Assembly: GCA_045106855.1 (NCBI GenBank)
Contig: JBGCFI010000004.1
Coordinates: 134,135-198,134, forward strand
Reading direction: 5' to 3'
Source of the DNA: Granulosicoccus sp045106855
GTDB taxonomy: Bacteria > Pseudomonadota > Gammaproteobacteria > Granulosicoccales > Granulosicoccaceae
Length of the DNA: 64,000 nucleotides
Of the stretch, positions 16,960-26,465 are shown piece after piece. How positions within the stretch are numbered: position 1 is the first letter of the stretch; each line of letters opens with the position of its first letter. The notes under the pieces were generated by a model. It searched no databases and had not been told where the DNA came from. It worked only from the letters and a program-made list of their open reading frames with translations. The position numbers and the translations under genes are program-made.

Positions 16960-17649
16960 ATGCTTTTGTTCGATCTTTTTACTCTCGCTCAACAAAGAAT
17001 GACACGCGAGTTTGGCTCGCTTGAAAACCATGTCGCGCGCTCGCTGATAATCAGGCAAGGTGATGCGGCAAACGGTATCTATATCGTTTTCAGCGGCATC
17101 GTGGAAAGTGTTTTTTATACCGAATCCGGACGTGAACTTCAGCTCGCAACGTGGGGCGAGCATGATTTTGTAGGAGCGCCTCATGTTTTCGGAGAAGCGA
17201 CACAGCAATGGTCAGCAAGAGCACTTACCAACGTGGAACTCCTTCATTTGAATCAGGACCAACTACGCAGTTTGATCAACTATTCACCCGACATTTCCAT
17301 AAGCCTGATACAGGCGCTGGGATACAAAGGCGAGCGCTATTCAGAACTGGCGCAACGCCTTGCATTCCACACGGTACAGGAGAGACTTGCCTTGACACTG
17401 CTGGATACCTGGAATCACGAAAAACAACGTCGAAAGGACTTTGACTCGCTCCCGATCCCCTCTCCTCTTGAGCTTTCACGCACTATCGGGGCCACGCGAC
17501 AAGCCGTGGGTCGTGCCATTCGGTCTCTTTCAAAACGTGGACTGTTGAATGTCGAAAAGGGCAGATTCCATCTACCCAGCACAAAGGCATTGAGAGACCA
17601 CATCAGTGAAGAAGCGATACATTTCAGGTTGCACGATTTCGCACCGTGA
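16960..17649 (+). CDS. Crp/Fnr-family transcriptional regulator
   Basis: A 229-residue regulator with a cyclic-nucleotide-binding-like barrel (about residues 15-130) and a Crp-type winged helix (about 150-215, core SPLELSRTIGATRQAVGRAI). It has no Fnr-type cysteine cluster. The segment IYIVFSGIVESVFYTESGRELQLATWGEHDFVG aligns by eye with the same part of the regulator at 1113-1901 (GGIWIIESGRIRTF, LAYWTAGHFVGG), so the two are paralogues. An in-frame TAA shortly upstream fixes the start at or after 16960. The gene is divergent from the M20/TauAC/amidase unit and is the natural candidate for its control. Confidence 0.9.
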   Translation: MLLFDLFTLAQQRMTREFGSLENHVARSLIIRQGDAANGIYIVFSGIVESVFYTESGRELQLATWGEHDFVGAPHVFGEATQQWSARALTNVELLHLNQDQLRSLINYSPDISISLIQALGYKGERYSELAQRLAFHTVQERLALTLLDTWNHEKQRRKDFDSLPIPSPLELSRTIGATRQAVGRAIRSLSKRGLLNVEKGRFHLPSTKALRDHISEEAIHFRLHDFAP

Positions 17650-18437
17650 ATTTTTATAATGATCAATATCTGTGCAAGAGATACTTGTGATGCAGGAACC
17701 GCATCGGTGCGATGCAAAGATAGCAGCGATGTATTTTCAAGCAACTAGGTGCCATCTGGCAGATGCGACGATAACACTATCGCAAGCGTCAGCCAGCATC
17801 TCAGATTCTCGCGGTCAGTTGAAAATTTACCGAAATACCACCCTTTTGGCGTGACACCTTCTATCTAGACGTGCCGCCATTCACAATTTCGCCTGTGTTT
17901 CCGGCAGCCCAAACGTCCGTATTTATCCGCGCTGCCCGTGTAGTAGTCAACATGCCGGGGGGCACGTTCTTAAGTCAATTCGCCACGAGTCCATGCAGAT
18001 GATGCGTGGCTTTTTCCTGAAGACAGGAACCTGCAAACCGGGCAACCGGGCGGTCTAAAGAGCGACACACGTCTTTATTTGGAGCCCTGGCAAGAGAGAT
18101 AACTCTATTACAGGACAGGGTTACTTAAGCCGGGAATTCTGTTGACGCTAAAAAAGAAGCTGATCGGTCCCTTTATGACTTACATGTCGATGAGCGCAGC
18201 TGTGCCTGTTCGTTATCCATTGGATATGGTAATTCCGGTAAAAGTCACTGTGAACGACATCATTTTGTGAAAAAAAGCTTAAGGAATTGCCTGCTAATGA
18301 CCAAAGCTATAGCGAACTAAACGGATTTTTATCACTGAATGAGTAAAAAGCACGACGGCATCCAATGATGCGGTTAACAACACCAGTCATGTAATAAGAG
18401 GCGTAAGTCGTCAGACTTCATCAAGGATAAACTAGCA
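17650..18437. other. Long non-coding region before the PilY1-like gene
   Basis: No convincing protein is encoded in these 788 bases. A 42-codon frame could start at a TTG (18142) and end at 18270, but it has no ribosome binding site and an unremarkable sequence. The middle part (17982-18120) is GC-richer and full of hairpins and is listed separately. The 170 bases before the adhesin start are AT-rich and should contain its promoter. Confidence 0.5.
17982..18120 (+). ncRNA. Candidate structured RNA or leader upstream of the PilY1-like gene
   Basis: Five stem-loops are packed into 139 bases. GCCACG/CGTGGC (17982-18010) is followed by five T. TTCCTG/CAGGAA (18014-18029) has loop AAGA. CCGG/CCGG (18038-18049) has loop GCAA. 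AGAG/CTCT (18095-18106) has loop ATAA and is nested inside CCCTG/CAGGG (18085-18120). The first could be a terminator for the upstream gene, and the rest a regulatory leader or small RNA. It has GCAAACC and GGTCTAAAG phrases reminiscent of the cyclic-di-GMP-I riboswitch but lacks the conserved GACGCAAAGCC core, so I do not assign that class. Confidence 0.35.
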
Positions 18438-21400
18438 ATGGTTTCAAAGAGTGTTTTGTTGGGAACAGCAATTGGTAACGAGGTCTCAAACAGGAATAGA
18501 TCACGTTGTGCAACGGTATTAATTGCCGCGACATTTAGCGCCGGCACACTACTTTGTTCTCAGGCATCAGCCGACGATACCGAGATATATTTTGCGAGCG
18601 ATCTGGATACGGGTGACAGCACGGCCAATGTGCTCTTCATGTTCGACACCTCCGGATCTATGGCGGAACAGGATGATGCTGGCATCTCAAGACTGGGGCG
18701 TCTTAAAGAGTCCATGTCGTCAGTTGTTCAGTCGTCAAAAAACGTCAATATCGGCATAGGATCATTCAGTGGCGGCAATCGTGGATCTATTCAGCTCCCA
18801 GCCATCGGAGTGGATGCTGATATGTGTCCCAACGCCTCGTGTAACAGTCTTAAAATTCGAGGTGAAATAAAACACAACGATGACGATGCGCAAGGCAATG
18901 CCAATGGAAATATAGACCTCAATGGGCTGACACTCGACCTTGATCAAACTGCTAGTATTTGGGCTTTACGCTTTGATGATTTGAATATTCCAAGAGGAGC
19001 AACAATCAACAGCGCTAATCTGCAATTCGTGTCACGTGCAGAATTTTTCGATCCCGCAACACTTACAATAGTCGGTGAAGCAACTGATAACTCAGCACCA
19101 TTGACGACAACCGCTAATAACCTGAGCAATCGCAATGCACCAGGTTCAGCCACCAATGCGCAGGTGACCTGGAATGCCGGAAATTGGTGGGGTTGGGATT
19201 TGGGTGAAAATGATAATTTGTCTCCAAATATAAATACAGTAGTTAGCGAAATTACGGATCGACCCGGCTGGTGCGGAGGCAATGCACTGACCCTACTGCT
19301 TACTGTGCAGGGAGACCCTCGGTCCACACCAACGCGCGATTACGACAAGTATCTGGCTCCAGTACTTCAAATTGACTATGATCCGTCAAGCGTCGACTGG
19401 AGCGACACCTGTCTTCGAACAAAATCCATTTCAGGAATCAATTTGGGAATAGACGATGTTATCGAAGATGCCGCTACCGGAGTGATGGAGGCAGACGGGG
19501 ACCGACTTCGCACACACGTCGGCACCAATACTCAGACCATGGGATTTCGCTTCACAGACGTTGAAATACCTGCCAATGCACAGATAACCACGGCCTACCT
19601 GAACTTACCATTGGACGGTTCAGTTGAAGGCGACGTAGATTTAACCATCAGTGTCGAAGACTCGAGTTACTCGACAACCATTAATTCCACAGTGAATGGC
19701 TCACTGTCTGGTCGAACATTCATGACCAATCCCGTTTTATGGGAGGATGTTCCTGACTCAGGCAGTGCTCTTCGATCTGAAGATATAAGTTCATTGATAT
19801 CCGCCGTTGTAGGAAAAGCGGGATGGGCAAACAACGGGGCAATCACCTTTACGTTGACACCAACTGCCGGATCAACCGGACAACGTTTTTTTACTGCTAA
19901 CGATTCGCCCGCTAGCGATGGAGCCACGTTGGTTGTGCACCACCAGCAGGACAGCGCCAGTCTGGGCAACACTGCGCCTATCCTGGCAACCGGTCGGGAC
20001 GAAATGATTCGAACCATCATGGATTATCTAAGTGACGGCGGCACACCCATGATTGACGCGCTCTACGAGTCAGGTCAGTACATGAGAGGCGGCGCTGTCG
20101 AATTTGGCGACGTGCCTGCAACCGGCAACTACACCGCACCCGAATTCGGAGAATGTACAACTAACCAGATAGTTTTACTATCCGATGGTGATGCTAACGC
20201 TAACGACAGTAAGGATCTTATTCGCACCTTGATCGAAGCCAATCCGACCGCAAGCACCACAACTGTCCCCACTTGCGCCGTACGCGATAACGGGTCGGAG
20301 GAATGCGGTATCGAGCTGGCTAAATGGTTAGCTGAAACCGATCATGACGACAATACCGCTGGACTTCAGCCCATCAAGACGCATACGATTGGTTTCATAA
20401 ACTCATCGTCAGTTCTGACAAGCATAGCTGAAGCAGGTGATGGCTCTCATTATCAAGCCAGCTCCGCTTCAGAGCTCGCCTCGGTTTTCAAGAACATCAT
20501 CCAGTCGAGCATCACTTCGGATTCAAGCTTTATAGCACCAACATCGTCAATCAACCTATCGAACCGACTGATTAACAGCAACGAGCTTTATTTTGCACTG
20601 TTCAAACCATCAACCATGACAGACTGGAATGGCAACCTGAAACGATTTGAACTCGGAACGAACACAACAACCGGCGAAGTTGAGATTCGTGATTCTCTCT
20701 GGGCACTGGCTACCAATGCCGATGGAACTATCAAGTCCACCGCAAAAAGTTTCTGGAGTGACAATGCAGATGGTGGAGATGTTACCAAAGGCGGGGCAGC
20801 TTCCAATCTGACTCTGACGCGTACGCTGTTAACATCAATGTATGACGCTACCCTGTCGAAATCAGTCTTAAAGACCTTCCATGAAAATACGACCGAAATA
20901 GATCTGGAATTGCTTGGCATACCCACCCAAAACGACGCTTATAGAACTGAGTTATTGCAATGGGCCAGAGGCGTTGACATCAAGGACTATGACGGCGACT
21001 CTAACACGACTGAGGTTCGAGCACAGATGGGAGACGTCATGCACTCCACACAATATATCTTGAGCTATCCGGGTGAGGAATCTACAGCCCCCGATGACAC
21101 AACTGAACCTGAGCCGCGCTCTACTATCTTTGTTGGCACCAATCATGGATTTCTTCACGCCATCAATACAAAAGATGGGACCGAGGATTTCGCATTCATA
21201 CCTGAAGAGTTACTGTCAAATCTGGACTATTTTTATCGGGATCAGCCAACCAAACACGATCAACGCCCCTATGGTCTGGACGGTGAAGTCAGTGGATGGC
21301 ACAACGACAGCAACGGCAATGGTCTAGTTGATAATGGTGAAAAAGCATATATCTATGTAGGTATGCGACGAGGCGGCCGTGATTACTACGCTCTGGATGT

Positions 21401-22493
21401 TTCCAATCCTGATGATCCAAAATTCGCATGGAAGATCGAAGGTGGTAAAGGTCAGTTTGTCGAACTTGGCCAAACCTGGTCAAGGCCCATTAAAGCCAAC
21501 GTAAATTACCTCAATACTGAAAAGGATGTCCTGTTTTTTGCCGCAGGATACGACGATGCCAACGATATTGAAGACAAGCGTACGGCGGATAACGTAGGTC
21601 GAGGAATCTTCATGGTAGATGCGGCTACTGGTGCTTACATAACGCACGTGGACACAACAGATTTCACTGAAATGCTCTACAGTATTCCTTCAGATCTGCG
21701 CATCATCAATCCGGATGGCGGCAAATATTCAGACGCCATTTTTGTCGGCGACACAGGGGGTCAGGTTTGGCGCTTTGATATCAATAACAACGCCGCTACG
21801 GAAAATGAATTTTTATCCGGACATGTTATTGCCAATGTAGGCGGGACGCTGGCTATAGACAATCGAAAATTCTTCTATGAGCCTGATGTTGCACTGGTGA
21901 AAGGAGAAGAAGGCGATATGTTTCTCAACGTCGCCATCGGTTCCGGATCACGACCCAATCCGAATTCCTTAATCATCGAGGATAGTTTCTATTCTTTCCG
22001 AGATCCATATATATTCGGGCCTCCACGCGATGAAGACGGTGTAATCGCCTATCCGACAACCTTGGCGGAAAGCAATCTGTTAAACACATCACAAGCATTA
22101 GCCACAAACGACGATGCCAATACCCTGAGCACAGGATGGTTCTTCAGATTTCCAACAACCGGTGAAAAATCATTGAGTGCTGCTCTAACAGTCGACAACA
22201 AGCTTATGTTTACCACCTACGCCCCTGCTGAACCCAGTGATGACATCTGCACAGCAACCATCGGCGGTGGCCGGGTTTATTCACTGGATGTGTTTAACGG
22301 CAGCCCAGCCTACGGCAGTGAAGTGCTGACCGATCGTTACGCTGAGTTACAGACACCAGGTATTCCTCCCAGAGTGGCAGGACTAATCGTGGAAGCTGCG
22401 CCCAATACGGTTTCAATACTAGTCGGCACAGAGACCATCGGCAGTGGCGGTAGCAACAAACCATTCGAACGTACTTTCTGGGCTGAACACTAG
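18438..22493 (+). CDS. PilY1/PilC-like type IV pilus adhesin with split vWA domain
   Basis: A 1351-residue exported protein. A signal peptide ends near residue 45 (SQASA). The MIDAS motif DTSGS is at 70-74. The rest of the von Willebrand A domain resumes near 510 (TPMIDALYESGQYM, then IVLLSDGDANAND). Between them lie two beta-sandwich modules (about 130-310 and 330-500) with the same IPRGATINSANLQF / IPANAQITTAYLNL pattern, DNRLRE-like. The C-terminal third (about 895-1330) is the PilY1 beta-propeller (IFVGTNHGFLHAINTKDG, YVGMRRGGRDYYALDVSNP). PilY1 proteins sit at the pilus tip or in the minor-pilin priming complex and mediate attachment and calcium-dependent twitching. No minor-pilin genes (fimU, pilV, pilW, pilX, pilE) are adjacent, so this is an orphan copy. 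Confidence 0.88.
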   Translation: MVSKSVLLGTAIGNEVSNRNRSRCATVLIAATFSAGTLLCSQASADDTEIYFASDLDTGDSTANVLFMFDTSGSMAEQDDAGISRLGRLKESMSSVVQSSKNVNIGIGSFSGGNRGSIQLPAIGVDADMCPNASCNSLKIRGEIKHNDDDAQGNANGNIDLNGLTLDLDQTASIWALRFDDLNIPRGATINSANLQFVSRAEFFDPATLTIVGEATDNSAPLTTTANNLSNRNAPGSATNAQVTWNAGNWWGWDLGENDNLSPNINTVVSEITDRPGWCGGNALTLLLTVQGDPRSTPTRDYDKYLAPVLQIDYDPSSVDWSDTCLRTKSISGINLGIDDVIEDAATGVMEADGDRLRTHVGTNTQTMGFRFTDVEIPANAQITTAYLNLPLDGSVEGDVDLTISVEDSSYSTTINSTVNGSLSGRTFMTNPVLWEDVPDSGSALRSEDISSLISAVVGKAGWANNGAITFTLTPTAGSTGQRFFTANDSPASDGATLVVHHQQDSASLGNTAPILATGRDEMIRTIMDYLSDGGTPMIDALYESGQYMRGGAVEFGDVPATGNYTAPEFGECTTNQIVLLSDGDANANDSKDLIRTLIEANPTASTTTVPTCAVRDNGSEECGIELAKWLAETDHDDNTAGLQPIKTHTIGFINSSSVLTSIAEAGDGSHYQASSASELASVFKNIIQSSITSDSSFIAPTSSINLSNRLINSNELYFALFKPSTMTDWNGNLKRFELGTNTTTGEVEIRDSLWALATNADGTIKSTAKSFWSDNADGGDVTKGGAASNLTLTRTLLTSMYDATLSKSVLKTFHENTTEIDLELLGIPTQNDAYRTELLQWARGVDIKDYDGDSNTTEVRAQMGDVMHSTQYILSYPGEESTAPDDTTEPEPRSTIFVGTNHGFLHAINTKDGTEDFAFIPEELLSNLDYFYRDQPTKHDQRPYGLDGEVSGWHNDSNGNGLVDNGEKAYIYVGMRRGGRDYYALDVSNPDDPKFAWKIEGGKGQFVELGQTWSRPIKANVNYLNTEKDVLFFAAGYDDANDIEDKRTADNVGRGIFMVDAATGAYITHVDTTDFTEMLYSIPSDLRIINPDGGKYSDAIFVGDTGGQVWRFDINNNAATENEFLSGHVIANVGGTLAIDNRKFFYEPDVALVKGEEGDMFLNVAIGSGSRPNPNSLIIEDSFYSFRDPYIFGPPRDEDGVIAYPTTLAESNLLNTSQALATNDDANTLSTGWFFRFPTTGEKSLSAALTVDNKLMFTTYAPAEPSDDICTATIGGGRVYSLDVFNGSPAYGSEVLTDRYAELQTPGIPPRVAGLIVEAAPNTVSILVGTETIGSGGSNKPFERTFWAEH

Positions 22494-22991
22494 ACCCGGA
22501 GAAAAGTTCAAATACTCTTGTAGTCCAGTGTTTCACAGCTTTGCTCAAGTCCGGCCCACACATATCTGCAGGCGAAAAAAGCCCTGATCACGCGGAAGTG
22601 GGCCGGCGATAATCTCTTGAAGGCAAGCAGTGTTTCTGGGTTAATGAAACGAGCTATCCTAGTTATATATCAATCTCATACAAGCCATCTACCCGGTTAA
22701 CACCACCATCCGTGCAGTGCAACTCACGGTTCTGACGAAAAAGCCAACGAAGCATACAGCTTAACGATAGCGCACTCTGACGACTTGTATCTGGAAAGAG
22801 TGGAGCTAAAAAACACCGGAGTCTTAGGGCATGGTGGCTAGCCACGAGGCATTCCCGAAACGCATGGGCCTGGCTCAGTAAAGCACTTACAGTGGTTGCT
22901 TCCCGTACTCCACAGTAGTGTTGGAGGCAATATAAAATGCGACAGCGTTAGTCAATACCCCTTTTTTGTAAAACGTACAAGCAGGCTCATA
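22494..22991. other. Intergenic region with long-loop inverted repeat and possible gene remnant
   Basis: A perfect 9-base inverted repeat, CCGGCCCAC (22551-22559) and GTGGGCCGG (22598-22606), encloses 38 bases containing a small GGC...GCC hairpin. It may end transcription of the adhesin or act as a REP-like element. At 22701-22839 a plus-strand frame bounded by stops reads like the end of an alpha/beta-hydrolase (HGSDEKANEAYSLTIAHSDD, then VELKNTGVLGHGG). It may be a remnant but is too short to be sure. Confidence 0.35.
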
Positions 22992-23951
22992 TTAGAGATT
23001 GGGAACACCCGCGCGATGCTGTAGCGTCAATTGATCTTTCAAATCTGAGCCCCAATTTATTTTCTGGCATAAGTTACTGAAATACTTCACTATTGGTGCA
23101 TGTGTGCGACCTTGAACAGTCGCTATACCAATTGTGCGTTTGATTTCAGGCTCTACAATAGGTCGCATTTGCAACTCTGAATAAAGTGACATGTATTGAG
23201 GGATAATCGCGCAACCCAAACCTGCAACGATCATCGCCTGTATCCAGTCCTCGTGTTCGCTTTCATGTCGAATATCCATAGACTCAAGTGAATTCTCACT
23301 GGATCTATTGAGGCTGGGCTCTTGATCGCTTAACGCAGAGTGGAAGAATTCCATATATTCACAGTTTAGCCGTTCAAGGTATCTTTCTCCTTCCAGATCC
23401 CTAAGCGAAATAGACTCCTTATTTGCAAAACGATGGCCAGGGGGGAATGCAACCATATAGCGCTCTTGATAGAGATCAAGTACTGTTATTTCCTCTGGAT
23501 AGTTTGGCATGCCAACGATAGCAACATCTATTTTCCCATTGCGCAACCAGTCAATTATCTCCTGGCCAGTAGATGTCCGAACGGTCAATGAGAGCTGCGG
23601 AAATTCAGACCCCAAATGATCCACCAATGAGATCAGGTTATTTGGACCAATCGTACACATAACACCAATAGACAAAGAATCAGTACTCAATCGCGAAACA
23701 TCATTTGCTTCATCGCGAACTATTTCTGTCAACGACAGCGCTTGTTCCAAAGTAGGCTTGATTCTTCGTCCCAGCTCCGTCAGATTGGTATTGTTGCGTT
23801 CACGGAGTATAAGTTGTCCCCCAAGTTCCTCCTCCATGCGTTTTATTGCGCGCGTAAGTGACGGTTGGGACACACCACAATGTTCAGCAGCGCGTGTGAA
23901 ATTTAAGTTTTCTGCAAGTGCGAGAAAGTAACGAATTTGCTGAAGTTCCAT
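22992..23951 (-). CDS. LysR-family transcriptional regulator
   Basis: A 319-residue LysR regulator. The helix-turn-helix is at about residues 1-60 (MELQQIRYFLALAENLNFTRAAEHCGVSQPSLTRAIKRME), followed by an effector-binding domain (about 90-300) of the OxyR/CynR-like class. The nearest upstream gene on the same strand encodes an RraA/aldolase-like protein 624 bases away, so the LysR gene has its own promoter. The ligand cannot be read from sequence. Confidence 0.92.
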   Translation of the reverse strand: MELQQIRYFLALAENLNFTRAAEHCGVSQPSLTRAIKRMEEELGGQLILRERNNTNLTELGRRIKPTLEQALSLTEIVRDEANDVSRLSTDSLSIGVMCTIGPNNLISLVDHLGSEFPQLSLTVRTSTGQEIIDWLRNGKIDVAIVGMPNYPEEITVLDLYQERYMVAFPPGHRFANKESISLRDLEGERYLERLNCEYMEFFHSALSDQEPSLNRSSENSLESMDIRHESEHEDWIQAMIVAGLGCAIIPQYMSLYSELQMRPIVEPEIKRTIGIATVQGRTHAPIVKYFSNLCQKINWGSDLKDQLTLQHRAGVPNL

Positions 23952-24575
23952 AGTTTAATGCCACCGTCATCCTACCTTTGAATTTAAGAATCTCATCAAT
24001 ACCGTTGTCAGCTATTTTCAGTAGAGGGGCCTTTCCATGAACGGAGTTTGGGCCTTAGCTCTCACAGTCACGCTTTTTGATAACTATCGCGGAAAAGCTA
24101 AACTCTAAGCGAACGAATGCAACACAAAAAAAGCAGGCTTTTTTATGCTCTATAGTTGACTAAATTTGAACAAAGCCATTAGGCCTTTGTATTGCCGCTA
24201 GTTTCAAACTATTCACATCTAATGTGAAGACACAATGGCCTATCAATTCAATACCCAAAAGCTATTTTCGTACACAGAAAAAATAGATTTCAGGCAATAC
24301 AGACGAGTTGAATCAGCTTGTCAATTCAGTAGTGGTCGCTGAACAGGGCAATAGTTGTATCCGATAGCACTACTAAGGATCGCTCGATACTCGGCTGTTA
24401 TAGAATTTCGGTGACATGCTGGATTAGCAATTGTCACTTAAACACGAGGTGGCAGAGAGTATTGGACTCTGAGCAAATGTAAAAAATCAACCCCAAATAA
24501 AAAGCAAAAACTTGTTCACTTAAACGCTGTCAGGGAAAAACGTTTTTTTCCGCTCTCCACTCTCCAACCTCAACG
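23952..24575. other. Non-coding gap between LysR gene and RraA-like gene
   Basis: No coding potential is seen in these 624 AT-rich bases. AAAAAAG (24127-24133) and CTTTTTT (24138-24144) form a small hairpin around CAGG that could act as a terminator in either direction. A bulged hairpin around ACAAAG/CTTTGT lies at about 24170-24190. The 100 bases before 23951 should contain the LysR promoter. Confidence 0.35.
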
Positions 24576-25268
24576 TCAGATTCTTTTTACCTGATCAGAT
24601 GCCATAAGCTCGCGAATGTCATCTGGCACTATCAAACCATCGGCAACGCGAGCGTCAAGCTCCTGTTCCAGCCCCTTGATGTGTTCGATAGCCTTAATGA
24701 CGTTATCCAGTTGCTCAAAGGGAACAACAACGACACCAGAATCGTCACTGACAATGACATCACCACTTGAAATGGACACACCACCCAGTTGTACTGGAAA
24801 CCCTATCTCACCCGGCCCTTTTGAATAAGGTGAATTTGGTGATAAGCCTGTGCAGAAAACGGGTAATCCTATCGGATTGATGCCTTCAACATCTCGCACC
24901 AGTCCATCGGTTAAAAATCCAGACCCTTCCGCATTTTTTAACATCCCAAGGACCCGGTCACCGACCACCGCTGATTGACGCCACCCTCCCGTCGCCGCAA
25001 CCAGAATGTCTCCAGCCTGCACAAGCGTAAGCGCACCCAGAACAGCCAGTAAATCAGCAGGCCCACAAAAACAGGTCAACGCCACACCACACATCCTGCT
25101 CGGCAGAGTTCCGGGGCTTAAAGGACGAATCTCCGGCGCAAGGGCACCGCGTCCACACATGGCGTCTGTAAGGAATCCAGTGGGTGCATCCTTCAGTGCA
25201 TCCAGTTGCTGTTTACTGGGGCGATTTCTATTTTCCTTGACCAGTAACAGTGGTGGCTCTTCAATCAT
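24576..25268 (-). CDS. RraA-like / 4-hydroxy-4-methyl-2-oxoglutarate aldolase-type protein
   Basis: A 230-residue protein of the RraA/HMG-aldolase family (older name: demethylmenaquinone methyltransferase-like). Recognisable parts are the N-terminal PTGFLTDAMCGRGAL, the glycine-rich ADLLAVLGALTLVQAGDILVAATGG, the catalytic GFLTDGLVRDVEGI with the Arg-Asp pair, and the C-terminal GDVIVSDDSGVVVVPFEQL. Family members cleave pyruvate from 4-carboxy-4-hydroxy-2-oxoadipate or related acids, or (RraA) inhibit RNase E. The acid-aldolase role is more likely for a gene outside the housekeeping rraA context, but no aromatic pathway genes are adjacent. Confidence 0.85.
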   Translation of the reverse strand: MIEEPPLLLVKENRNRPSKQQLDALKDAPTGFLTDAMCGRGALAPEIRPLSPGTLPSRMCGVALTCFCGPADLLAVLGALTLVQAGDILVAATGGWRQSAVVGDRVLGMLKNAEGSGFLTDGLVRDVEGINPIGLPVFCTGLSPNSPYSKGPGEIGFPVQLGGVSISSGDVIVSDDSGVVVVPFEQLDNVIKAIEHIKGLEQELDARVADGLIVPDDIRELMASDQVKRI

Positions 25269-25518
25269 ATTCTTAACCCTATACAGTAGTGAGTGCTGGT
25301 CGACACCGAAAACCCGCGCTATTCGGCTTACACACGTTTGCTGTGTTTCCCGTTGTGTGTGACCAGCCCTTCATTACATTCACTCTAGTGAGGTATCAGT
25401 GGAACGTCAAATAACTTTGCCAATTGATTCCCCAGCGTTACATCTTTTTTGGTTTAACCGTGACAAATACCTTATGACTATCGTCGTCTGAGCTACACAG
25501 AAGGATTGTGCATTGATG

Positions 25519-26277
25519 TCATGCTACGCCCACATCTGAACCCGTATTCCGAAGGTAAGTCACTTTCATTGGCGATTCAAATGCATAGGCTGTTTTCTCT
25601 CCCAACTCAATGAAACGATCTCTCACAGCATCGGCACGTACCTCAGCTTCAGTGTAGTCCGTGTTAAACGACTTACTGACATAGCGAGCGGCGTACTCTT
25701 CCCATGAACCATATTTAATGGGAATGCGATAAGTTATGACATCCACTTGATCAAAATACCGAGCGCCAAAACTGTCCAGAGCCTTTTGAGCTGATTCGCG
25801 CACGAGCTGCTCATCGTGAAACAATCGCATAACCTCGTTGAGATCACCTGAAGCCACGGGCTCAATTGCATACACATACCCGCCAGGTTTTAATATGCGA
25901 TGTATTTCCTCAAACACAGCGGCGTACTTGTCGGAAGGGATATGGTGCAGGCTGTAAGGGAAAAGCACACCATCAACCGATTTCGATTCGACCGGTACTG
26001 CCTCAGCCCCGGTTTGTGCGAACCCCACATTAGCAATCGTGTCTGCTTGCAGGTTTTTTCTTGCTTGCACCGGATCAGGGTCTATGGCTAGCACATTCGC
26101 GCCTCGTTCGGCCAATGAACGCGACAGATGCATATTGCCGCACCCAGCGTCTATTAGAAATTGACCATCGACTGCCAGGAAACGATCAATCGCCTCCAGA
26201 TCTGTGCAAAGGCCCAAGTCGTGCTGCTGCTGATTCATGAACAATAATCCATCCAAAATCTCAGTATACCCGCGCAC
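25519..26277 (-). CDS. Class I SAM-dependent methyltransferase
   Basis: A protein of up to 252 residues with the Rossmann motif I FLIDAGCGNMHLSRSLAERGANVLAIDPDP (about residues 40-70) and the post-motif VDGVLFPYSLHHIPSDKY, YVYAIEPV. This is the UbiE/Methyltransf_11 type. The substrate is unknown. The long frame begins with GTG at 26277. An ATG at 26238 preceded by GGATGG gives a 239-residue protein beginning MNQQQHDLGLC and is equally plausible. It is isolated, with no operon partner visible. Confidence 0.85.
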   Translation of the reverse strand: MRGYTEILDGLLFMNQQQHDLGLCTDLEAIDRFLAVDGQFLIDAGCGNMHLSRSLAERGANVLAIDPDPVQARKNLQADTIANVGFAQTGAEAVPVESKSVDGVLFPYSLHHIPSDKYAAVFEEIHRILKPGGYVYAIEPVASGDLNEVMRLFHDEQLVRESAQKALDSFGARYFDQVDVITYRIPIKYGSWEEYAARYVSKSFNTDYTEAEVRADAVRDRFIELGEKTAYAFESPMKVTYLRNTGSDVGVA

Positions 26278-26465
26278 GCACCGAGTTTCTCCAGTTGGCT
26301 ATCAAAACCACTTTCTGCCTGAGCCTACCTAAGCGTAGTAGTCACATCGGAGATGTTTTCTTATTGAGAATTTTGGTATCAGAGAACAACGATTCAGTTC
26401 GATCTGCCCCTTCAGCAATAGCACGTTCACATGACCATTCCGACATCAGGATCTGCCAACAGTTT

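Noticed and set aside
18019..18120. Cyclic-di-GMP-I (GEMM) riboswitch
   Set aside because: GCAAACC and GGTCTAAAG phrases are present, but the conserved GACGCAAAGCC core and the tetraloop-receptor arrangement are not, so the class cannot be assigned.
18142..18270. Small 42-codon gene starting at TTG
   Set aside because: There is no ribosome binding site and no recognisable family, and it lies in a region better explained as leader DNA.
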